From contig NZ_JAFBCC010000001.1 in NCBI RefSeq assembly GCF_016907495.1, positions 2,666,001-2,730,000 on the forward strand: 64,000 nucleotides of DNA, read 5' to 3'. Below the pieces are notes generated by a model. It did not search any database and had not been told where the DNA came from. It worked only from the letters and a program-made list of their open reading frames with translations. Every line of letters starts with the position of its first letter. Position 1 is the stretch's first letter. Shown piece after piece: positions 34,152 through 42,969 of this stretch. Position numbers and translations under genes: made by a program. Origin of the DNA: Arthrobacter tumbae (lineage in GTDB: Bacteria > Actinomycetota > Actinomycetes > Actinomycetales > Micrococcaceae).

Positions 34152-35231
34152 ATGCACGCGGACCCGCTGCGGTTGCCACCTGGTGTGAGCAGCTCCAACA
34201 GTCCCCGTGTGCCCCTGTCCGTCCTCGACCTCGCCACGGTCGGCTCCGGTCGATCCAGTTCCGATGCCCTCGCAGACAGCACGAGGCTTGCGCAGGCCGC
34301 GGACCGGCTGGGACTGACCCGTTTCTGGGTCGCTGAGCACCACAACATGCCCTCCGTCGCCTCCACCAGCCCCTCGGTGCTGATTGCGCACCTCGCCGCG
34401 ATGACGTCGCAGATCCGGCTGGGCTCAGGCGGTGTGATGCTACCGAACCATGCGCCCTTCGTCGTCGCAGAGCAGTTCGCGCTGCTCGAGGCACTGCACC
34501 CGGACCGGATCGACCTCGGCATCGGCCGTGCGCCCGGTACGGACCAGATGACCGCAATGGCCCTGCGCCGGCAGACCGACGGGCTCGGCGTCGAAGAGTT
34601 CCCGCAGCACGTCCTGGAAGTCCTTGCGCTCCTGGGCGACAACCGGACCCCGGACCGCGTGATGCGGCTGGCAGCCACGCCGGCGCCGTCGTCATTCCCT
34701 GATGTGTGGCTGCTCGGCTCAAGCGGCTACTCCGCCCAGCTGGCCGGGATGCTGGGCCTGCGGTACAGCTACGCCCACCACTTCGGCAACGAGGATCCGG
34801 CGGCGATCATGCGCCTCTACCGCTCCAACTTCCAACCGTCACCTGCCCTCGCAGAGCCGTATGCGATGCTGGCCACTTCGGCGCTGACGGCGGCCACCGA
34901 GGAGGAAGCCGAATACCTTGCCGGCCCGGCGCGGGTGATGGCCCTTTCGCTGCGGTCCGGCCGGCCGGCCCCGATCGTGCCGCCCCAGGAGGCCGCCGAG
35001 CGCACCTTCACCGACCAGGAGCAGCTGATGCTCGATCACCTGCCCGCGATCAAGGCGGTGGGGACTGTCCAGCAGGTGACCGCGCGCCTGAAGGAGCTGG
35101 TGGAGCGCACCGGAGTGCAGGAACTCATGATCACGGGCACAACCTACGACGTCGGCTCCCGCATCGATTCCCTCACTTCCATCGCGGAGGTGTGGGGGCA
35201 GGTGCCGGCTCATGCTCCTGCCGTCGGCTAG
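34152..35231 (+). CDS. LLM-class flavin-dependent oxidoreductase
   Basis: TIM-barrel enzyme of 359 aa of the bacterial luciferase-like family. An N-terminal strand PLSVLDLATVG, RFWVAEHHNMPSVASTSP, LGSGGVMLPNHAP and DLGIGRAPGTD are the usual blocks of the MsnO8-like group. It uses reduced flavin, and its substrate is unknown. It lies 30 nt after the amidohydrolase and may share its transcript. The start is ATG 34152, with GTG 34185 as alternative because the conserved fold begins soon after it. Confidence 0.88.
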   Translation: MHADPLRLPPGVSSSNSPRVPLSVLDLATVGSGRSSSDALADSTRLAQAADRLGLTRFWVAEHHNMPSVASTSPSVLIAHLAAMTSQIRLGSGGVMLPNHAPFVVAEQFALLEALHPDRIDLGIGRAPGTDQMTAMALRRQTDGLGVEEFPQHVLEVLALLGDNRTPDRVMRLAATPAPSSFPDVWLLGSSGYSAQLAGMLGLRYSYAHHFGNEDPAAIMRLYRSNFQPSPALAEPYAMLATSALTAATEEEAEYLAGPARVMALSLRSGRPAPIVPPQEAAERTFTDQEQLMLDHLPAIKAVGTVQQVTARLKELVERTGVQELMITGTTYDVGSRIDSLTSIAEVWGQVPAHAPAVG

Positions 35232-35272
35232 GGCCGCCTACCGGTTGGTAACAAAACTTGAACAATGTAAGA

Positions 35273-35355
35273 ACCGGGCGCCGCTTTGGTAGTGTGCCCG
35301 GTCACTCCGGCGTTAGAGTAAGCTTCATCATCGAGTCCCGAATTTGAGGCGGGAC
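35273..35355 (+). promoter_or_regulatory. structured leader upstream of the nucleoside ABC operon
   Basis: Two perfect hairpins: ACCGGGC/GCCCGGT (35273-35302) and GTCCCG/CGGGAC (35335-35355), in a 232-nt gap. The first may end the preceding transcript. TAGAGT near 35.31-35.32 kb could be a -10, placing the second in the 5' leader of the binding-protein gene. I cannot match it to a known riboswitch. Confidence 0.4.
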
Positions 35356-35463
35356 CGGCGCCACGATCATCAATGAAAACAGAGCTTGTGTCCCCTTTCA
35401 GGGCAGTGCAGGCGGACACTCATTGATCTCTTGTTCGTGGGCTTACTTCTTATCGGAGGAACA

Positions 35464-36576
35464 TTGAAGAATTCACGGAGCTTGATTCAGCGCCGCACCG
35501 GCATGTCCGTTGCAGCACTGGGGGCTGCGGCCCTTCTCCTGGCCGGCTGCGGCGCGCCGCCGGCCGAGACCGACGGCGGCGGATCCGATCCCGCTGCCGA
35601 GGCAACCGACTACACCGGCTGCATCGTTTCCGACTCGGGCGGATTCGACGATCAGTCGTTCAACCAGTCCAGCTACGAGGGCATCCAGGCAGCCGAGGAA
35701 TCGCTCGGCATCGAGGTTCAGCAGGCAGAGTCGCAGGCTGAGACCGACTTCACGCCCAACGTGAACTCCATGGTCACCTCGGGTTGCGACCTGATCGTCA
35801 CCGTCGGCTTCCTGCTTTCAGCCACCACCGCGGAGGCAGCAGAAGCCAACCCGGAGACCAACTTCGCGATCGTTGACGACAACCAGATCGACCTGCCGAA
35901 CGTCAAGCCGATCATCTACGACACGGCGCAGGCAGCGTTCATGGCCGGCTACCTCGCCGCTGGAACGTCCGAGACCGGACGGGTCGCCACTTACGGCGGC
36001 ATCCAGATCCCCACCGTGACCATCTTCATGGACGGTTTTGCTGACGGTGTTGCCTACTACAACGAGCAGAAGGACGCCGACGTCCAGCTCCTCGGCTGGG
36101 ACAAGGAAGCACAGACCGGTACGTTCATCGGTGACTTCTCCAACCAGGCTGCAGGCAAGACCAACACCGAGAACTTCATCAACGAGGGCGCCGACATCAT
36201 CATGCCGGTGGCCGGACCGGTGGGCCTCGGCACCATCGAGGCTGTTGAGGAAGCCAACACGGACGGCGGCAGCAACAAGGTGATCTGGGTTGACTCGGAC
36301 GGCTTCCAGACTGTTGAAAGCGGTACCGAGTACATCCTCAGCTCCGTCATGAAACTCATGGGCGAAGCAGTGGAGCAGGTCATCACCGAAGACGTCGAAG
36401 GTAACTTCAGCAACGAGCCGTACGTCGGAACCCTGGAGAACGGCGGCGTCGCACTTGCCCCGTTCCACGATCAGGAGGAAGCAGTCTCTGACGAGATGCA
36501 GGCCGAGCTTGAGGAAATCAAGGCGGGCATCATCTCCGGCGAGATCACCGTCGAGTCTGAGGCAAGCCCCCAGTAA
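35464..36576 (+). CDS. BMP-family nucleoside ABC transporter binding lipoprotein
   Basis: Extracytoplasmic binding protein of 370 aa. The start is TTG 35464, set by a strong GGAGGAAC Shine-Dalgarno. A lipobox LLAGC gives Cys29. The BMP (Med/PnrA) fold follows: DSGGFDDQSFNQSSYEGI, TVGFLLSATTAEAA, FMAGYLAAGTSE and MPVAGPVGLGTIEA. The family binds purine or pyrimidine nucleosides. A stable hairpin separates it from the ATPase gene, which would keep the binding protein in excess. Downstream nucleoside-degrading genes support the substrate. Confidence 0.9.
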   Translation: MKNSRSLIQRRTGMSVAALGAAALLLAGCGAPPAETDGGGSDPAAEATDYTGCIVSDSGGFDDQSFNQSSYEGIQAAEESLGIEVQQAESQAETDFTPNVNSMVTSGCDLIVTVGFLLSATTAEAAEANPETNFAIVDDNQIDLPNVKPIIYDTAQAAFMAGYLAAGTSETGRVATYGGIQIPTVTIFMDGFADGVAYYNEQKDADVQLLGWDKEAQTGTFIGDFSNQAAGKTNTENFINEGADIIMPVAGPVGLGTIEAVEEANTDGGSNKVIWVDSDGFQTVESGTEYILSSVMKLMGEAVEQVITEDVEGNFSNEPYVGTLENGGVALAPFHDQEEAVSDEMQAELEEIKAGIISGEITVESEASPQ

Positions 36577-36592
36577 CACCGCTGAAAAAACG

Positions 36593-36633
36593 CGCCGCCC
36601 GCTCCCAGGAGGTCCTGCACGGAGCGGGCGGCG
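36593..36633 (+). terminator. intra-operon hairpin (partial terminator)
   Basis: Perfect 13-bp GC-rich stem CGCCGCCCGCTCC / GGAGCGGGCGGCG with a 15-nt loop, 16 nt after the binding-protein stop. It probably attenuates reading into the ATPase and permease genes. Confidence 0.7.
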
Positions 36634-36733
36634 TGTTCGCGTTACGGTTGAATTGATTCTGCAGGCTGGCGCTGGTGGACGGGACAGGTGAAACCTGCCC
36701 GACGCTACCCGCCCAGCTCCCACAAAGGACAGG

Positions 36734-38296
36734 TTGGTTGGGGTTGTGAAGCTCGAACTACAGGGAATCACCAAACGGTTTGGCTCCCTTGTTGCCAATG
36801 ACAATATCGATCTGGTGGTGAACCCCGGCCAGGTGCACTGCCTCCTCGGTGAGAACGGTGCCGGCAAGTCGACCCTCATGAACGTCCTCTACGGACTGTA
36901 TGAGCCGAGCGACGGACGCATCCTGGTTGACGGAAAGCCGGTCACCTTCCGCGGTCCCGGTGACGCCATGGCCGCCGGAATCGGCATGGTGCACCAGCAC
37001 TTCATGCTCATCCCGGTCTTCACCGTCGCGGAAAATGTGGCCCTGGGCGACGAGCACACCAAGGTCGGGGGCATCCTCGATCTCGACAAGACCCGTGCCC
37101 GCATCCGTGAGATCTCCGACCGCTACGGTTTCGACGTTGATCCCGATGCCCTCGTTGAAGATCTTCCCGTCGGCGTGCAGCAGCGGGTGGAGATCATCAA
37201 GGCACTGGTCCGCAAGGCGGAGGTGCTGATCCTGGACGAGCCCACCGCCGTGCTCACCCCCCAGGAAACCGACGAGCTGATCCAGATCATCGAGGAGCTG
37301 AAGGCAGGCGGCACCGCCATCGTGTTCATCTCGCACAAGCTGCGCGAAGTGAAGGCCGTGTCCGATGTCATTACGGTGATCCGGAGGGGCGCCGTCGTCG
37401 GAACGGTTGAACCCACCGCCAGCACCGGAGAACTCGCCTCCATGATGGTGGGCAGGCAGGTCAGCCTCAGCCTCAACAAGGCGCCGGCCACGCCCGGCGA
37501 AACCACCTTCACGGTACGCAACCTCACGGTCCCCGGGCCCGGTGGGCAGAATCTGGTGGACAACATCAGCTTCGAGATCTCGAAGGGGGAGATCCTGGCA
37601 ATCGCTGGCGTGCAGGGCAACGGCCAGACCGAGCTCACGGAAGCCATCCTCGGACTGCACCCCCACGCCTCCGGATCCGTCCAGCTCAACGGCAGGGAAC
37701 TGCTCGGGATGAAGGTCAAGGACATCATCCGCGAAGGCGTGGGTTTTGTTCCCGAAGACCGCAAGGTGGACGGTCTGGTGGGCAGTTTCTCGATCGCCGA
37801 GAACATGATCCTGAACTGGTACAACGAGCCCCCCTTCGCCAAGGGACTGGCCATGAAACCTGCAGTGGTGCTCAAGAACGCCCGTGAGAAGGTCGCCGAG
37901 TTCGACGTGCGGACCCAGAGTGCCGAAGCACCCGTGAGCACGCTGTCCGGCGGCAACCAGCAGAAGGTGGTCCTGGCCCGTGAACTCTCGCGGCCGTTGA
38001 ACCTCTTCATTGCCTCGCAGCCCACGCGCGGTGTGGATGTCGGCTCGATCGAATTCCTGCACAAACGCATCGTGACCGAGCGCGACGGCGGCACACCGGT
38101 GATGATCGTATCCACCGAACTTGATGAAATCAGTGAACTTGCAGACCGCATTGCGGTCTTGCATGGAGGAGAAATTATGGGCGTGGTGCCCGGCGACACG
38201 TCACGCGACGTGCTCGGACTCATGATGGCCGGGATGACGGCCGAGGAAGCCCTGGGACAGGGCCAGCACCGGGAGACCGGGGAGGGAAACCGATGA
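36734..38296 (+). CDS. nucleoside ABC transporter ATPase (duplicated domains)
   Basis: ATPase of 516-520 aa in the NupO/YufO group. Domain 1 has Walker [12 protein letters not shown], the VGVQQRVEIIKAL signature region and [10 protein letters not shown]. Domain 2 has a degenerate Walker A (GVQGNGQTEL) with [15 protein letters not shown] and ASQPTRGVDVG, where the usual Asp-Glu of Walker B is replaced. TTG 36734 follows AAAGGA closely. GTG 36746 (VKLELQGITKRFG) is an equally plausible start. It overlaps the first permease by 4 nt. Confidence 0.9.
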   Translation: MVGVVKLELQGITKRFGSLVANDNIDLVVNPGQVHCLLGENGAGKSTLMNVLYGLYEPSDGRILVDGKPVTFRGPGDAMAAGIGMVHQHFMLIPVFTVAENVALGDEHTKVGGILDLDKTRARIREISDRYGFDVDPDALVEDLPVGVQQRVEIIKALVRKAEVLILDEPTAVLTPQETDELIQIIEELKAGGTAIVFISHKLREVKAVSDVITVIRRGAVVGTVEPTASTGELASMMVGRQVSLSLNKAPATPGETTFTVRNLTVPGPGGQNLVDNISFEISKGEILAIAGVQGNGQTELTEAILGLHPHASGSVQLNGRELLGMKVKDIIREGVGFVPEDRKVDGLVGSFSIAENMILNWYNEPPFAKGLAMKPAVVLKNAREKVAEFDVRTQSAEAPVSTLSGGNQQKVVLARELSRPLNLFIASQPTRGVDVGSIEFLHKRIVTERDGGTPVMIVSTELDEISELADRIAVLHGGEIMGVVPGDTSRDVLGLMMAGMTAEEALGQGQHRETGEGNR

Positions 38297-39603
38297 GCGC
38301 CGCCAACAGGGGCACTGGCACCGGGGCCGAGGACACTGCCGCGCCGTCGCCGGCTCCGGGGACAGGTGATACAACGCCGGCACCCGAGGACTCCGAGGAC
38401 CGCGGCCGCGGCATCCTGAAGAGCATTGTCACCGGCTCCTCCCTCGTGGCGATTCTCGCCGTCGTGCTTTCGATCATCCTCGGCGGGATCCTCATCGCGC
38501 TGACCGATGAAGACGTCGCCGCAGCCGCGTCGTATTTCTTCACCCGTCCGACCGACACCCTCGCCGCGGCCTGGGAGGCGGCAAGCAGCGCCTACGTCGC
38601 GCTCTTCCAGGGTGCAGTGTTCAACCCGCGCGCCGACTCCCTCGCCCTGATGTTCCGCCCGCTGACCGAGACCTTCACCGTAGCCACGCCGCTCATCCTC
38701 GCGGGCCTGGGCGTAGCGGTCGCCTTCCGCGCCGGACTGTTCAACATCGGCGCACAGGGGCAGATCATTCTTGGCGCCATGTTTGCCGGCTGGATCGGTT
38801 TCACCTGGCAGCTGCCCTTCGGCCTGCACCTGATCTTTGTGGTGCTGGCAGGCTTTGTGGGCGGCGCGCTGTGGGGGTTCATCCCCGGCATCCTCAAGGC
38901 ACGCACCGGCGCGCACGAGGTCATCGTCACGATCATGCTGAACTACATCGCCATCTACCTGGTCGGGTACCTGCTCACCACCCCGTCGTTCCAGAATCCG
39001 GGATCGGCCAACCCGATCAGTCCGCGGTTGGATGAGACTGCGCTGTTCCCGCAGATCCTCGGTCCGCAGTTCCGCCTGCACCTCGGCTTCATCGTCGCGA
39101 TTGCTGCGACCTACGGCGTGTGGTGGCTGTTGAACCGGTCGACGGTCGGCTTCGAGCTCCGCGCTGTCGGCGCTAATCCATTCGCCGCACGCACCGCGGG
39201 CATCAGCGTGACCAAGGGTTACGTCGTCGTCATGATGCTTGCCGGCGGTCTCGCCGGCCTGGCGGGCGTTGCCCAGGTGGCAGGAACCGAGCAGGTGCTG
39301 ACCAGCGGTATCGCCGCGAGCTTCGGGTTCGACGCGATCACCGTTGCGCTGCTGGGCAGATCCCATCCGTGGGGCGTGTTCTTCGCGGGCGTGCTGTTCG
39401 GGGCGTTCCGTGCGGGAGGCGTGCAGATGCAGACCCTCACCGGCACCCCTATCGACATCGTCCTCGTGGTCCAGTCGCTCATAGTCCTCTTCATCGCCGC
39501 GCCGCCCCTGGTCAAGGCGATCTTCCGGATCGACCGGAAGAAGAAGTCCCCAAGGAAACAGAAGGGTAACCAGAATCAGATGACGTCCGGAGGTGCAGCA
39601 TGA
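38293..39603 (+). CDS. nucleoside ABC transporter permease, first subunit
   Basis: Permease of 436 aa (BPD_transp_2). A 40-residue cytosolic Pro/Glu-rich N-terminus precedes about ten helices. FRAGLFNIGAQGQIILGAMF and ARTGAHEVIVTIMLNYIAIY are the family blocks of the NupP/YufP branch. The tail is Lys-rich. It pairs with the next gene to form a heterodimeric nucleoside channel. Both junctions overlap by 4 nt. Confidence 0.9.
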   Translation: MSAANRGTGTGAEDTAAPSPAPGTGDTTPAPEDSEDRGRGILKSIVTGSSLVAILAVVLSIILGGILIALTDEDVAAAASYFFTRPTDTLAAAWEAASSAYVALFQGAVFNPRADSLALMFRPLTETFTVATPLILAGLGVAVAFRAGLFNIGAQGQIILGAMFAGWIGFTWQLPFGLHLIFVVLAGFVGGALWGFIPGILKARTGAHEVIVTIMLNYIAIYLVGYLLTTPSFQNPGSANPISPRLDETALFPQILGPQFRLHLGFIVAIAATYGVWWLLNRSTVGFELRAVGANPFAARTAGISVTKGYVVVMMLAGGLAGLAGVAQVAGTEQVLTSGIAASFGFDAITVALLGRSHPWGVFFAGVLFGAFRAGGVQMQTLTGTPIDIVLVVQSLIVLFIAAPPLVKAIFRIDRKKKSPRKQKGNQNQMTSGGAA

Positions 39604-40883
39604 GCATCGCATCATCGGTGACTGATTCACGGGTCACAGGATCATCAACCAGGAGCTGGAAGGCCCCGATCGGGTTCGGCTTCGGAGCCCTTCTGGCACT
39701 GATCGTCTTCGCACTCGGCGGGCCGGCAACCACCGCCGTCTTCCGGGTGTCGGATGATTCCGACCGCTTCCGGCTCGCTGACATCGCGCTGCCCGCCAAC
39801 GTGGTGGGGTGGGTTGTAGCAGTCGTCCTCATAGCGATCACGGTCTACGCTTACCTGCAGGTCCGCCGCGGCGAGAGCATCAACCGCTGGGCGGGCATTG
39901 CCTACGCTTTCCTCTTTGTTGTCGGATTCCTCACCTGGGTGGTGGGGATCGCTGATCGGCCAACCATCTCGCTCGCGGGCCTGGTCGCCGGATCGGTGAC
40001 GCTGGCCATCCCGCTGATCTTCGGATCACTGTCCGGCGTACTGTGCGAGCGCGTCGGCGTCGTCAACATCGCGATCGAGGGCCAGCTGCTTTCCGGAGCG
40101 TTTGCCGCCGCCGTTGCCGCCTCAGTGTCGGGCAGCGTCTACGTGGGACTGATCGCCGCGGCCTTCGCCGGCGTGCTCGTGTCTCTGGTCCTCGCGATCT
40201 TCAGCATCAAGTACCTGGTGAACCAGATCATCGTCGGCGTGGTCCTGAATGTGCTGGTCTCCGGGCTGACCGGGTTCCTCGCGTCAACGCTCCTGAGCCG
40301 CGACTCGGCGACGTTCAACTCGCCGCCGAGCCTGCCGGATATCCGCATCCCGCTCCTTGCGGACATCCCGGTGATCGGGCCCATCCTGTTCCAGCAGACC
40401 ATCGTCGGCTACTTCATGTACGTCGCCGTCATTGTCATCTGGCTCGGGCTGTACCGGACCAAGTGGGGGCTGCGCGTGCGCGCCGTCGGTGAGCATCCGC
40501 AGGCCGCGGACACCATGGGCATCAAGGTCAACGCCACCCGGTTCTGGAATGTCCTCCTGGGCGGCGCTGTCGCCGGGTTCGGCGGTGCGTTCTTCACTTT
40601 GGTCTCGGTAAGTACGTTCACACGGGACATGACGGCAGGCCAGGGCTACATTGCCCTCGCTGCGCTCATCTTCGGACGCTGGAACCCGATCGGTGCGTTC
40701 TTCGCGGCGCTCCTGTTCGGTTTTGCGACGAACCTGCGCTTTGTCCTGTCCATCATCGGCACGGACGTTCCGAGCCAGTTCCTGGCCATGCTGCCGTACA
40801 TCGTGACCATCCTGGCGGTCGCAGGCCTTGTTGGGCGGTCCCGGCCGCCGGCAGCCGGCGGCATCCCGTACGTCAAGGAGTAG
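39600..40883 (+). CDS. nucleoside ABC transporter permease, second subunit
   Basis: Permease of 427 aa (BPD_transp_2, NupQ/YufQ branch) with an N-terminal extension of about two extra helices. SGVLCERVGVVNIAIEGQLL, VNQIIVGVVLNVLVSGL and RAVGEHPQAADTMGIKVN match the family. It is partnered with the preceding permease and is followed 4 nt later by cytidine deaminase. Confidence 0.9.
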   Translation: MSIASSVTDSRVTGSSTRSWKAPIGFGFGALLALIVFALGGPATTAVFRVSDDSDRFRLADIALPANVVGWVVAVVLIAITVYAYLQVRRGESINRWAGIAYAFLFVVGFLTWVVGIADRPTISLAGLVAGSVTLAIPLIFGSLSGVLCERVGVVNIAIEGQLLSGAFAAAVAASVSGSVYVGLIAAAFAGVLVSLVLAIFSIKYLVNQIIVGVVLNVLVSGLTGFLASTLLSRDSATFNSPPSLPDIRIPLLADIPVIGPILFQQTIVGYFMYVAVIVIWLGLYRTKWGLRVRAVGEHPQAADTMGIKVNATRFWNVLLGGAVAGFGGAFFTLVSVSTFTRDMTAGQGYIALAALIFGRWNPIGAFFAALLFGFATNLRFVLSIIGTDVPSQFLAMLPYIVTILAVAGLVGRSRPPAAGGIPYVKE

Positions 40884-40887
40884 AGCC

Positions 40888-41406
40888 ATGGGCACCATGG
40901 ATGAAGCCATCCCGGCAACGACAACAACGACGACGACGGCGGGCGGTGCTGCGCCGGCCGGCTCGCCTGCTGCGGACCTTCCCTGGGCGGAACTCGCCGA
41001 AGCTGCAACCGCGGCAATGCGGAAGGCGTACGTCCCGTACTCCAACTTCCCGGTCGGGGCTGCTGCCCTGACGGATGACGGGCGGATCGTTTCCGGCTGC
41101 AACGTGGAGAACGCGTCGTACGGGCTCACTCTCTGCGCGGAGTGTTCGCTGGTCAGCCAGCTGCAGATGACCGGCGGCGGCAGGCTCGTCGCCTTCAGCT
41201 GCGTGGACGGGGACGGCAACGCACTGATGCCGTGCGGCCGTTGCCGCCAGTTGCTCTATGAATTCCGGGCACCGGGCATGCAGTTGATGACGGTCAGCGG
41301 GATTCGAACCATGGACGAGGTGCTGCCCGACGCGTTCGGTCCGCAGCACCTCGCGGACGCGGGCAGGTCAGGGCCCGGCACCACAGAGACAGGAAGCACC
41401 ACATGA
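40888..41406 (+). CDS. cdd: cytidine deaminase
   Basis: Zinc enzyme of 172 aa deaminating cytidine/deoxycytidine to uridine/deoxyuridine. NVENASYGLTLCAECSLVSQ gives the C-A-E motif and PCGRCRQLLYEF the PCxxC pair. A 35-residue Thr/Ala-rich tail (a run of seven Thr) precedes the enzyme domain (PWAELAEAA...). It may be non-essential. A second ATG at 40897 is possible. It sits between the transporter and deoA and overlaps deoA by 4 nt, clear nucleoside salvage context. Confidence 0.93.
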   Translation: MGTMDEAIPATTTTTTTAGGAAPAGSPAADLPWAELAEAATAAMRKAYVPYSNFPVGAAALTDDGRIVSGCNVENASYGLTLCAECSLVSQLQMTGGGRLVAFSCVDGDGNALMPCGRCRQLLYEFRAPGMQLMTVSGIRTMDEVLPDAFGPQHLADAGRSGPGTTETGSTT

Positions 41407-42689
41407 GTGAACAGTTCGACGCCGTTGACATCATCCGCATCAAGCGTGACAGGGGCACCCTGAGCCCGGCCCAGATCGACTGGACCATTGACGCCTACAC
41501 CCGCGGTGCGATCGCGGACGAGCAGATGGCCGCCCTCAACATGGCGATCCTGCTCAACGGCATGGACCGCACGGAGATCTCCCGCTGGACGGCCGCGATG
41601 ATCGCCAGCGGCGAGCGAATGGATTTCTCCGCCCTGGGCAAGCCGACCAGCGACAAGCATTCCACCGGCGGAGTGGGGGACAAGATCACCCTTCCGCTCG
41701 CGCCGCTGGTCGCCGTCTTCGGTGTCGCCGTGCCGCAGCTTTCCGGACGCGGCCTCGGCCACACCGGAGGCACGCTGGACAAGCTCGAGTCCATTCCGGG
41801 TTGGCGCGCCCAGCTCTCGAACGACGAGATGATGGCCCAGTTGGCCGACGTCGGAGCTGTCATCTGTGCAGCCGGCGCCGGGCTCGCTCCTGCCGACAAG
41901 AAGCTGTACGCGCTGCGCGACGTCACCGGAACGGTGGAGGCCATTCCGTTAATCGCGTCGTCGATCATGAGCAAGAAGATCGCTGAGGGAACGGGTTCGC
42001 TGGTCCTCGATGTGAAGGTGGGCAGCGGTGCGTTCATGAAGGACGAAGCCCAGGCCCGCGAGCTTGCCGAAACCATGGTGGCACTCGGAACGGACGCCGG
42101 TGTGAAGACCGTTGCCCTCCTGACCAACATGTCCACCCCGCTCGGGTTGACGGCGGGCAACGCCATCGAGGTCGAGGAATCCGTCGAGGTCCTTGCTGGC
42201 GGCGGGCCGCAGGACGTCGTCGAACTGACGGTCCGGCTGGCAGAGGAAATGCTGGGTGCGGCCGGTGTGCGCGATGCTGATCCCGCTCAGGCGCTCAGGG
42301 ACGGCCGTGCGATGGACGTCTGGAACCGCATGATCGAAGCGCAGGGCGGGGACCCGCGTGCGGCGCTTCCCGTGGCCAGGGAGTCCGAGACCATCTACGC
42401 CCCGGCCGATGGAGTCCTCGTCGGGCTCGATGCCCTCGCCGTCGGTGTTGCCGCCTGGCGTCTGGGCGCCGGACGCGCACGCAAGGAAGATGCAGTCCAG
42501 GCCGGAGCGGGTGTCCGGCTGCATGCCAAGCCCGGGGCCATGGTCCGCGCGGGTGAGCCGCTGATGACCCTGCTGACTGACACCCCCGAGAAGTTCGACC
42601 GCGCGCGTGAGGCGCTGGAGACCGCCGTCGTCATCGCGCCGGACGGTGCGCGTCCGGCGCAGCAGCTCATCATCGACCGCATCGCCTGA
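41403..42689 (+). CDS. deoA: thymidine phosphorylase
   Basis: Enzyme of 428 aa cleaving thymidine/deoxyuridine with phosphate to the base and deoxyribose-1-phosphate. DKHSTGGVGDKITLPLAPLV, SGRGLGHTGGTLDKLESIPG and ADKKLYALRDVTGTV are diagnostic. The C-terminal PYNP domain (about 340-428) is present. It takes the deoxyuridine made by Cdd, and the two are translationally coupled. Confidence 0.95.
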   Translation: MSEQFDAVDIIRIKRDRGTLSPAQIDWTIDAYTRGAIADEQMAALNMAILLNGMDRTEISRWTAAMIASGERMDFSALGKPTSDKHSTGGVGDKITLPLAPLVAVFGVAVPQLSGRGLGHTGGTLDKLESIPGWRAQLSNDEMMAQLADVGAVICAAGAGLAPADKKLYALRDVTGTVEAIPLIASSIMSKKIAEGTGSLVLDVKVGSGAFMKDEAQARELAETMVALGTDAGVKTVALLTNMSTPLGLTAGNAIEVEESVEVLAGGGPQDVVELTVRLAEEMLGAAGVRDADPAQALRDGRAMDVWNRMIEAQGGDPRAALPVARESETIYAPADGVLVGLDALAVGVAAWRLGAGRARKEDAVQAGAGVRLHAKPGAMVRAGEPLMTLLTDTPEKFDRAREALETAVVIAPDGARPAQQLIIDRIA

Positions 42690-42707
42690 CCCGCGCCACC
42701 CAAGCAT

Positions 42708-42905
42708 CAGGGTCCCAGTCAGGGGCCCTGTCAGGGTGGTCACCTACTACCTGGGGACGAGTTCCGTAGCGGGAACATCACCCCATTGGGCGACGCGGCG
42801 AGGCCGGGTCAAACCATAACCTTGGAAAAAGGCTGGATCAGGGGTTCTACAGGGACATACCCCATGGACCCCCCTGATCCGCGGCTGGCATGGTTCTTAT
42901 AGAAG
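42708..42905 (+). other. structured intergenic element upstream of the DedA gene
   Basis: The 280-nt gap holds CAGGGGCCCTG, a likely deoA terminator, near 42.72 kb. It also holds a perfect 10-bp inverted repeat GGATCAGGGG / CCCCTGATCC (42835-42844, 42871-42880), nested within AACCAT ... ATGGTT. Together they could fold into a long stem of about 80-90 nt. TTATAG just after it may be a -10 box. No gene is visible in the gap. Confidence 0.45.
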
Positions 42906-42969
42906 GTCACTGACCCACCTGGGGCGGCGGCAACCGGAGCCGATCCGCACAATCCAAGGAGCGCAGGTA

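Noticed and set aside
36758..39630. Long antisense frames (468 and 835 codons) opposite the nucleoside ABC genes
   Set aside because: They are shadows of high-GC coding sequence. The plus strand encodes complete ABC ATPase and permease proteins with all motifs.
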